DNA of 38,856 bases from Triparma columacea (lineage: Eukaryota; Sar; Bolidophyceae; Parmales; Triparmaceae), in assembly GCA_030267965.1 (NCBI GenBank), contig BRYA01000197.1:42208-81063 (forward strand), written 5' to 3'. The notes beneath the pieces are model-generated. The model was not told the DNA's origin, did no database searches, and saw only the letters and a program-made list of their open reading frames with translations. The translations under genes and the position numbers were made by a program. Below are positions 1 through 7,545 of the stretch, in pieces (the first letter of the stretch is position 1; each line of letters starts with the position of its first letter).

Positions 1-60
1 AAGAAAAGAGACCATTAAAAACAAGATAAAAATAGGAGGGGAGGGGGGGGAGAGGGGGGG

Positions 61-246
61 GGGTACGAGATTCAATAGGTTTGATGATTTAAATACGAAC
101 AAACTGTGCTAACTTTCACGCTTCCTCTTCTTCCTCCCTTCCCACCTGAGGGGAGGGGTGTAGGGGGTACGAGATTCAATAGTTTCGATGATTTGAATAC
201 TCTCAAACTGTGCTAACTTTCACGCTTCCTCTTCTTCCCCCCTCCC
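61..246. repeat. Tandem duplication of the NTPase gene 3' end (period 104 bp)
   Basis: Bases 61-143 and 165-246 are near-identical direct copies offset by 104 bp. Both begin GGGTACGAGATTCAATAG and both include the block that, on the minus strand, encodes the C-terminal Gly-Lys-Lys-Arg-Lys-Arg-Glu-Ser tail and its TAG stop. The right copy is the real 3' end of the NTPase gene (stop at 213-215). The left copy (second stop at 109-111) lies in the presumed 3' UTR. A few substitutions separate the copies, so the duplication is not brand new. Confidence 0.9.
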
Positions 247-884
247 CATGTATCGGCAATCAACTGAATAACCTCCTCCGTAACCTCGTCCCTATCACTC
301 TTCTTAATCCTAAACACCCTAATAGATTTCGCCCCTCTCTCTACCAAATCGTCGCAGAAAGGAACACGGTGTCCATAAATAGGAGCCGTGATAGCCCCGA
401 TCAACCTCACACCCAGCGATAACAAATCATTGACCCTATTCCTAAAAACCTCAGAGTGCAGTTCCATCCTCCCCACTTCATCAATCACGTAAACAACGTC
501 CTCCTTCTTTACCTTACTCCCATCTCTCTTTACGACGTAACCATCAACAGGCAAGGTTATGGTAGGAAGCGCTAGCTTCTCAAACGCTTCCACGTCCACC
601 GAGTATGCGCCGGTTTTAGGATGGTGGGATGGACCGCTTTTACGAGAAAGGATGCCGCGGTCATTTTGAGGTATTGTTACTACGTCGAAACCAATTCTGG
701 TGGAAGAAGAGGATAGGACTTCAGATGTCGTGAAACCTGTGAGGTAGGTGGAGGGGGGGAGGAGAGGGAGGAGGTGGGATATTGTGGTCAGGACTGAGGT
801 TGTTTTTCCGGAGTTGGGCTGACCGGTGAAGAGGAACCAGGATGGAAGGGGTGTGTCGGTGGGGGTGGGGGTGGTCGGTGGCAT
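213..884 (-). CDS. NTPCR: Nucleoside-triphosphatase, NTPCR/THEP1 family
   Basis: A single-exon 223-residue protein. It has a P-loop near residues 19-28 (TGQPNSGKTT) and a Walker B strand near residues 130-140 (VVYVIDEVGRMEL), whose DEVGxMEL form is characteristic of the THEP1/NTPCR P-loop NTPases. Members hydrolyse NTPs slowly in vitro and their cellular role is unclear. Human NTPCR is about 190 residues; this one has a Pro/Thr-rich N-terminal extension and a basic tail (GGKKRKRES). The start at 884 gives a P-loop at the usual distance from the N terminus. It is divergently oriented to the HMG-CoA reductase gene, with about 340 bp between starts. Its 3' end is duplicated downstream. The family call is secure; the function is poorly defined. 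Confidence 0.88.
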   Translation of the reverse strand: MPPTTPTPTDTPLPSWFLFTGQPNSGKTTSVLTTISHLLPLLPPSTYLTGFTTSEVLSSSSTRIGFDVVTIPQNDRGILSRKSGPSHHPKTGAYSVDVEAFEKLALPTITLPVDGYVVKRDGSKVKKEDVVYVIDEVGRMELHSEVFRNRVNDLLSLGVRLIGAITAPIYGHRVPFCDDLVERGAKSIRVFRIKKSDRDEVTEEVIQLIADTWGGGKKRKRES

Positions 885-1226
885 TTTTCAATGGACGATG
901 AATAGGGCAGGGGCGGGGGATGGGGTATTATGAGGAGGAGAGAGAGAGGAAGCTAGTTTTCTACGTTTTGTGGAGTTAACTTTGACGGTTTATTCAACCT
1001 CTCCAACACCTTAAATTTTGGTAATTCTGTCCAAAGTTTGAGAGACCACATCACCCTTTGGTCACTTTCTACACACCTCAATACATTTTTAGACTATTTC
1101 ACTGCTATCTCTGTTGTAATTGAGACTTACTTAGTCCTATTGTAGTAAACTTAAACTCCCAAATCATCCCAATCAGCCAAACAAACTCCACTCCACTGCC
1201 ACACCGTCACTGCCCCTACTTTCAAA
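885..1226. promoter_or_regulatory. Divergent intergenic region between NTPase and HMGR
   Basis: About 342 bp separate two start codons on opposite strands, so it must hold both promoters. It starts G/A-rich (GAGGAGAGAGAGAGG near 935-950) and becomes A/T-rich toward the HMGR start. I see no convincing TATA box, conserved operator or further gene here. Confidence 0.5.
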
Positions 1227-3386
1227 ATGAGCAACCCCTCAGTTTTTCAAGCCTCTACGACCGAAACCGGGTCGTATCAACTCACTTTCACCGTCCCATC
1301 TCTCTCGTTGGTCCGTTCAATCATCAAGGAGTGGTTTGAGTCTACCTCCAAGACCCTTGGTGCGTTCTCCACCGTCCTTCCCTTGTTGTTGGTCATCAGC
1401 ACGCTCCTGGCGGCGGTGCTCCTTAGGCCTCTCAGGGGTGGGGGGGTGGGGGGGGAGGAGGCGGCGGCAGCGGCAGCTGACTCGTTCAACAAGAAGAAGG
1501 CTGCTGGGACTGGGGCTGGGTCTTATCCGGAGAAGGAAGTGAAGTCCTTTAAGAGCCACAAGCCGCGCCCCAGTTCACCCTTCGAAAACGTCGACTTGCC
1601 CTCCCCCAAGTGGTGGATTGTCTCGCTTCTCAATGTCGTCCTGACCGGCCTCTTTCTGATGTCCATCTTCCTCTTCTTCTCGGACTCAATCTACTCCCAC
1701 TATGCTCCCCTTATCTGGTCCGGTTGCATCGCATACTTCCTAGGCTTCTTCGGGATAAGCTTTGTCGACACCAAGGAGCTCAAGCACAGCCCCAGCACTT
1801 ACGGTCTGAGTGACCTGGTGGGGGGTGGGGTGGGGGTCGGGGGGGGGAGTGGTAAGAAGATCAGTGGCAGTCAGAAGATCAACGAGGTGGACCAGGTGGA
1901 CCACAGCATCCACCCAGTCTGCCCCAAGCCGAGTATGTCCTCCTCCCCCTCCACCCCCAACCTGATCAACCCCAACCCCCAATCCAACCAATCCAACCTG
2001 ATCAGGAGCATGAGCAACCCTGAGGTTGCGGGCATGGTCCTGGGTGGTGAGATCAAGGACCACATGCTAGAAAAGACACTCGGGGATTACGAGAGGGCGG
2101 TGAATGTAAGGAGGATGGTCTTCTCCTCCAAGCTCCCCCCCTCGTCCCTCTCGGACCTCCCCTCCGGGCCGTCCCTTGACTACTCTAAAGTATTCGGCGC
2201 CAACTGCGAGATCGTCGTAGGCTACGTTCCCATCCCCGTCGGTATGTGCGGTCCTCTGACCCTGAACAACGAGAAGGTCTTCATCCCCATGGCCACAACG
2301 GAGGGGTGCCTAGTAGCGAGCACCAACAGGGGGTGCAAGGCAATCACCGTGAGCGGAGGCTGCAAAAGCTACCTGTTGAAGGACGGGATTACCAGGGCGC
2401 CGTGCTTGGAGTGTGAGGGGGTGGGAGAAGCAGCAAGGTGGGTAGGGTGCGCGAGCGAAGCGAGCGCAAAGAGGCAGGAGTGGGAGGGTGCACAGGCAGT
2501 ACGACCGAAGCGCCGCACAGGGTGTTTGTAGCCTTGCTCACCCACCTCTCCCTGCCCTCCCCCCCCCACCCCCCTACCCCTCAGCCTCGCCGCATACGTC
2601 GAGTCCGCCTCAGGGTTCAAGGAGTTGAAGACCGCATTCGAATCCACCACTTCCTTCGGCAAGCTCGTCTCCGCCGTCCCCACCGTGGCGGGGAAGAACG
2701 TCTACCTCAGACTAAAGTGCTTCGCGGGGGACGCCATGGGGATGAACATGGTCAGCAAGGGAACCCTCGCGGCCGTCAAGGTCATCACGGAGAAGTACGA
2801 GGGGGTGAAGCTCGTAGCTCTCAGCGGGAACATGTGCACGGACAAGAAGGCCAGCGCTGTCAACTGGATCGAGGGGAGGGGCAAGAGCGTCGTTACCGAG
2901 TGTGTCGTTAAGAAAGACGTCGTGGAGAAGGTACTTAAGACCACCGTCGACGCCATCGTCCATGTCAATGTGCAGAAGAACCTCATCGGATCCGCCATGT
3001 CCTGTGCCGTCGGAGGATTCAACGCCCATGCAGCCAACAACGTAACCGCCGTCTTCCTTGCCACCGGACAGGACCCAGCACAGAACGTCGAGAGCAGCAA
3101 CTGCATCACGTTGCTAGAGAAGACGGCGAAAGGAGACCTGTGGATGAGCTGCACCATGCCCAGCATAGAGGTTGGGACCGTCGGAGGTGGGACCAGCCTC
3201 CCAGCCCAGGCGGCCTGTTTGAAGGCCATCGGGGTCAAGGGAGGAGGTGTGGTCGCCGGCGCCAACGCGCAGAAGCTGGCGCACGTCGTAGCGGGGGCGG
3301 TTATGGCTGGAGAGCTCTCTTTGCTGGCGGCACTTGCTGCCAACACACTCGTTTCGGCACACATGACGCACAACAGGAAGAAGTAG
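1227..3386 (+). CDS. HMGR: 3-hydroxy-3-methylglutaryl-CoA reductase (class I), two exons
   Basis: Reduces HMG-CoA to mevalonate with NADPH, the committed step of cytosolic isoprenoid and sterol synthesis, on the ER membrane. Exons 1227-2410 and 2585-3386 join in phase 2 to give 661 residues. The donor is GTGTGA at 2411; the more typical GTGAGG two bases later would break the frame. The N terminus has hydrophobic segments near residues 45-70 and 130-180 but no sterol-sensing domain, as in plant and algal enzymes. Catalytic features visible: TTEGCLVAS (Glu at about 359), the DKK lysine motif, GDAMGMNM (Asp at about 444), GTVGGGT for the cofactor, and SAHMTHNR near the C terminus with the catalytic His. 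A Gly/Ser/Asn-rich linker of about 100 residues joins the membrane and catalytic parts. The intron carries the recurrent GAGCGAAGCGAG motif. Confidence 0.97.
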
Positions 3387-3908
3387 GGGGTAGGGGGTAG
3401 GGGGGGGGCGAGGGGTGGGGGCGAGGAGGAGGATGGGGAGGAGGAGGAGGAGGGACAATGTGGGGTAATAAAAGAGAATTCCAACCTAACAGGTTCTTCT
3501 GCAAAAAGGGTTATAACATTACTACTCGAGTCGAGGAGGAGGAAGAAGGGGGAGGAGGATGCAAAAAGGGTGAATAACTAGTCGCTCCCCCGCCCAGTTG
3601 CACTCAAAAAACACACTGTACTGTTGCACACACCCAAGCACATACTTGTACTCATAGTCTCCTACCACACTACTACTCCTCCTCCTCGAAAAAATCTATC
3701 TATCTATCTAACCTACTACTCTACTATGCCACAACACCCCGCACCTCTCACCACATTCGTACATTAAATCGAGGGTTTACTACCGGGAATATACTAACAT
3801 ACCCGGTGTTTTAGGACAATGAGAAGGACGAATTTGTTCTGATCAAATCCCCACTCCAAAGAATGCAATTTCGTAAAATTAGTAGCAAAAAATCAGCTTC
3901 GGTGGCTT
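3387..3908. other. Intergenic region between HMGR and U1 snRNA
   Basis: About 520 bp without a supportable gene. It opens with G-rich purine tracts (GGAGGAGGAGGAGG near 3425-3455), repeated near 3533-3560, and contains a (TCTA)n microsatellite near 3695-3710. The 3' part (3760-3908) presumably contains the U1 promoter, but I cannot identify a proximal sequence element from one copy. Confidence 0.5.
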
Positions 3909-4079
3909 ATACTTACCTGGGATTGGAGCCGATAGTGATCATTAACGCTATTGCCCACGTGGCGGCGCAGCTCCTGCACTAGGCTTGCCTTAGAGTGATG
4001 TAATACCGCGTTAGTGGCCCTCAGGGCTTACATAATCCTTAATTTTTGGTAGGTCTTTGCAGCGTTCGCGCTCTTGGAC
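3909..4079 (+). ncRNA. U1 spliceosomal snRNA
   Basis: The 5' end reads ATACTTACCTGG, the invariant U1 sequence that pairs with 5' splice sites. It is followed by a four-way-junction type structure: GGAGC pairs with GCTCC; stem ATAGTG/CGCTAT closes a loop containing GATCATTAACG, resembling the U1-70K loop; CTAGG/CCTTAG and ATGTAA/TTACAT form further stems. A good Sm site, AATTTTTGG, lies at 4041-4049, followed by a terminal hairpin with GTC/GAC and AGCG-TTCG-CGCT pairing. The length of about 170 nt matches U1. The 3' end is estimated from the last stem. It fits the GTGAG/GTAAG donors of the introns in this window. Confidence 0.92.
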
Positions 4080-4080
4080 A

Positions 4081-4103
4081 CATCCAATTTTTTTTTTTGG
4101 ATG
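4081..4103. terminator. Inverted repeat with T-run just downstream of U1
   Basis: CATCCAA and TTGGATG flank an uninterrupted T tract, beginning within a few bases of the predicted U1 3' end. This could be part of 3'-end formation. A T-run would also stop RNA polymerase III, but U1 is normally a polymerase II transcript, so the role is uncertain. Confidence 0.4.
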
Positions 4104-4323
4104 CATGAGATTTCATTATGCGTATGGGGAGGAATGAAAGGCGACGAGCTTTAATGCGCAATTTGGTGGAATGTGGAAGCTATTTGGAACAGTGAAAAAA
4201 AGAAAATAATGAAAAGTGAAGATATTGTGTTGTTTGATGACAATATAAATGGCGATGTGTTTAAATTATGTGTGATTTTCGGGGTTATTACTTCGTCTTG
4301 CAACCCCCCCTTCGTGGTATTAA

Positions 4324-4660
4324 TCATACACCTTTGGGCTTGTGGGGTGCTTTCATAGCAGTAGCGTTCTTGAACATGTCGCGTTTGTCTTTGACCTTTG
4401 ACATGTTCCACTGAGACAAATCACTGTCGAAAGAGGTCGCATAATAGAACATGTAACTCATATTCGTGCACTTCGATGTGTTCCACGTAGAGATGTCAGA
4501 GTTGAAAGCTGAGCAACCACGAAACATGCCCTCCATATTCGTGCAGTTCGATGTGTTCCACGTAGAGAGATCAGAGTTGAAAGCATTATTATTTTTTGTC
4601 AAACAGATTGCAGATTGGTCCCACGCTTTAAAAAATTTTAATTGGAGGAATTCGACATCA
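4324..4660 (-). pseudogene. Fragment of a BspA-type (DUF285) leucine-rich repeat protein
   Basis: The minus strand encodes about 2.5-3 copies of a 24-residue repeat of the form AFNSDLSTWNTSNCTNMEGMF, the BspA/DUF285 surface-protein repeat common in Mycoplasma and strongly expanded in stramenopile algae. The best-defined part is 4324-4602. The frame stays open upstream through an AWDQSAICLTKNN stretch that looks like a diverged repeat, to about 4660, just beyond the LPCAT stop codon at 4675. No start codon, signal peptide or complete repeat array is present, so this looks like the 3' remnant of a once longer gene. A very short or unannotated multi-exon gene cannot be excluded. Confidence 0.65.
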
Positions 4661-4674
4661 AAATATAACCTTGA

Positions 4675-7006
4675 TCATTCTTCCTTGGGCGCCCCGAGTT
4701 TGAACATGGCGTCCCTGAACTTTGGAATGTCTCCCTCGTGGTTGTGAGCGAACTGAATGAATTCGTCCACAGTGACGATTCCGTTCCCGGCAACGTCAGC
4801 CTCCTTGAAGAGCTTCTCTGCCTGCTCCACAGTGAGACTGTCTCCATAACCCATCCTTAGAATCTTCATTAGCCCTTGACAGTCAAGCCCCCCCTTGCCT
4901 TCATCGTCCAGGCACCTGAAAGCCAAACGAAGGGACGAATCTATTCCCTCCTTCGTTCCGCTGTTAATCAGGGTGACACCAAGCACGTACTCCCTAAAAT
5001 TCAGATAACCGTGTCCCTCGACGTCCAAGATATTGAAAAGCTTCCTCAAGTAAGCTTCGTTCTTTGTGTGGTTCTCGAACATTTGTACGAAGTGGTCCTC
5101 TCCCAGCTTACCATCCCTACCGACGTCTCCTAGCTTTGAAAACTTTTCCAGTAGCTGCTTGGCATCATCGAGGCCCAAATCCATTACCTTCCTCACTTCC
5201 CTCAAATTGATCATGGCCTCCTTCTGAGGAAGGTGTAAGGCGGCAGCCTTAGTCATGAGAATTTGATCGTCAAAGCTCTGATCCGTCGCTGGAACATTTA
5301 AGTGTTTTGCCATGTGAGCTCTAACGTTCCTCGCGTAGAGCCTCGTGTCTTTCTGCGTGGGTAAGAAAGGCAAGCAAGTTTGCTTGTGTTCGGGCTCTTG
5401 AGAAACCCAGGCAAGGGATGTGACTCGCTTCGCTCGTCTCGCTTCGCTCGTCGCATTCTCACCTTCTCCTCCTCCGAGGGTACGTAAGGAGGAAGGAACT
5501 CCACGCTCATTTTCATCCAAGGCGAGCATAGACACTTGAGAACTATCTCGCCGACCGGAGGGCCCGCCTCGACCCAGGAGATGTCCGTGAGGGCGTTAGG
5601 GTACCTCACCAGAACTGGTTGCACAGGGACTGCAGGACTGAAAGCCCCCAGCTTGAAGTATATCAACGCCTTGCCGTTTGTGCAGGTCCCTTCGGGAAAC
5701 AGGACCGTTTGAGGCCACTTCCCGCCACTATTGGCTCTCTCCTTGATCTTGTTCGCCACAGCGCTATTGTCTTTCTTCTTCCTGTTTACTAGAATGGGCT
5801 GCGGCGAGGGTTGGAGGGTTTACGTTAGAGAATAAGTTGGACAATGCGACAATGCGCCCTGCGACGTTTAGCCATCGCTGCACTCTTTGGTTTTTCGCCC
5901 ATTCTCACTTGGAACATCTTGACGAGGTTCCCAAACAAGGGAATGCTCATGTTGGTGTCTGCGGAAACCGGCGAAGCGCCAGTCTGCGACACGAGGTAAA
6001 TAGGATCCATAAAGCATCGGTGATTGCATATGATCATGGGGGCGTCCTTGGACGATGCCTTCTTCCCCTGATGGGGAGGAGGGGGAGCGGGATGTGGAGC
6101 GGGATGTGGAGCGGGAGGAGCAAAGGGTTAGGGGTGCGACGAGCGAAGCGATGCTCGTCGCAATGACTCGTCGCAATGAGGTTTGCTTGCGTTAGGCTGC
6201 TGAGAAAACGCGAGGCAAGGGCTGCAACTCGCTTCGCTCGTTGCCTCACTCGTCGCCTCACCTTTACAGAAATCCAGCACACCCCGCAAGTGAAGAGCAG
6301 ACACCTGCCACAAAGTTTGATCGGGATGCTGAAGACACGACGCCAACCCGCCATAGGCTCTGCTTCGCCTTCAATAATCTTCTTCACGTCGAGGCCGAGA
6401 GTGGCAGCCCAGGCGCAAAAGCTTGCTACTAGGAGCGCCGGGATGAGAACAAGTATGCGAACAGGGATCGTTATAGGGGCCAAAAAGCAGTAGATGAGGT
6501 GCGTAGACCTAGGGAACGCCCAGGTGTCGTTCACGAACGCGTTCGTCTCCACAACTGGATTCTTGTCAAATATTGTCAACTGCTTGTTGACTGAACAAAA
6601 AGTGTGCTTCGCATTCTCCATATCGAGAAGGCCAGGGTGGATCTAGGGGTGGGTGGGGGTGGGGGGGTGGCGGGTGGGCGAAGAAGGGGTGTTGGGGAGG
6701 TGGTGGTGGGATTGTTCAGAGGGCTAAGGTGGCGGACACAATACTGTCCGTACGAAGCGCGTCACACGAAGGGACGAGCAAAGCGCGGGGGGGGATTGGC
6801 GAGCAGGAAAGATTGGTTTCGTCAATCTTGCGTCCTTCCAACTCTCCTGAAAAAGGGGTGCTCACCTTCAATTTTGTTCTCCCCTTGCCACCGTGCATCT
6901 TTACGTAGCGGATAACGCGCCCGTTGAAAGCGTAAAATATCAACATGAAAATCAATACGTACCAGACAATCCCAGTGATCACCAGGGGATTGGACATTGG
7001 ATCCAT
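4675..7006 (-). CDS. Lysophospholipid acyltransferase with EF-hands (LPCAT1/2-like), five exons
   Basis: Transfers acyl groups to lysophospholipids on the ER (Lands-cycle remodelling). Exons on the minus strand: 7006-6866, 6642-6262, 6067-5909, 5798-5463, 5352-4675; all joins are phase 0 and give 564 residues, the usual LPCAT1/2 length. Membrane segments lie near residues 7-28 and 85-170. The acyltransferase motif NHRCFMD (HX4D, His at about 190) and FPEGTCTNG (about 261-269) are intact. The C-terminal third has up to four EF-hand loops; those of DVEGHGYLNFRE and DVAGNGIVTVDE form are best, while the GRDGKLGED and DDEGKGGLD ones are degenerate, suggesting calcium regulation. Introns 2 (6068-6261) and 4 (5353-5462) are related in sequence. 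Substrate preference (choline or another head group) cannot be read from sequence. Confidence 0.93.
5353..5462 (-). repeat. Introner-like intron (LPCAT intron 4)
   Basis: A 110-nt intron. Just after its GTGAG donor the sense strand has two tandem copies of GAGCGAAGCGAG (plus-strand 5438-5449 and 5424-5435), then CCCTTGCCTGGGTTTCTCA and ACAAGCAAAC. The same order of blocks occurs in intron 2 of this gene. Shared internal sequence between introns is unexpected for ordinary introns and suggests a common mobile origin. Confidence 0.7.
6068..6261 (-). repeat. Introner-like intron with inverted-repeat ends (LPCAT intron 2)
   Basis: A 194-nt intron. The sense strand begins GTGAGGCGACGAG, then ACGAGCGAAGCGAG, CCCTTGCCTCGCGTTTTCTCA and ACGCAAGCAAAC, matching intron 4 block by block. 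About 100 nt later it has CATCGCTTCGCTCGTCGC, the reverse complement of the 5' block, so the core could fold as a hairpin or represent terminal inverted repeats. The 3' part is a pyrimidine-rich tract with repeated CCCGCTCCACAT units before the AG. Confidence 0.7.
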
Positions 7007-7545
7007 ATTGGGGCGGGGGGCTGTTAAGGGCTAGGAAGGGATTATGGAGAGGGAGAGGGAGGGGTGGATTGGGGGTTGGTTGGAGGGTGTTCCGAGGTCA
7101 GGGAAAGGTAATGGGCGTGATGATTCCGCGAGGGAATTCTGTGGGGGGGGGGGGGTTGTTTGTTAAAGGATGGGGGTGGAGGTGAAAGAAAAGGCAAATG
7201 TGCCATTTCCAGGGGAAATACCACTCATGAGAAATAACGAAATCTGGCGAAGGCCTTTTGCAAATTAAACGCGGTGCGGTTTATTGTCATTCCAAGCGCG
7301 TCGACGGTGTACGAGACACGCTTCTCAGCAGGGTGGGTGGGTGGCATTAAAAAATTCTTCCTCTACGCGACGCTAATCCTGTTATAGGGCCGTAGGCCCA
7401 AGGTGAGCGTTCGCACTTACTTTTAAACTGTTTTAAGCAGAGAATTAATTTTGCCCTTCATCGGTTCCGGTGATTTCTAACTCGTTCTAATTTCCCTAAA
7501 GGAAAAGTTTGCAAAAAAATAAATTTTAGTGTTCGACATTCTCAA
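7007..7545. other. Intergenic region between LPCAT start and Npl4 stop
   Basis: About 540 bp holding the LPCAT promoter and Npl4 3' end. It has a G-run at 7142-7154 and G-rich tracts before it. Two adjacent hairpin-forming sequences occur near 7389-7425 (GGGCC-GTA-GGCCC, then GTGAGCG-TTCGCAC). The last 100 bp are A/T-rich. No coding region is supportable. Confidence 0.45.

Noticed and set aside
2413..2418. GTGAGG as the HMGR intron donor
   Set aside because: It is a better consensus site, but it leaves one base in the split codon and puts exon 2 out of frame with LAAYVESASGF; GTGTGA at 2411 restores the frame.
2702..3484. 260-residue minus-strand ORF
   Set aside because: Antisense shadow of HMGR exon 2, whose sense translation has all catalytic motifs.
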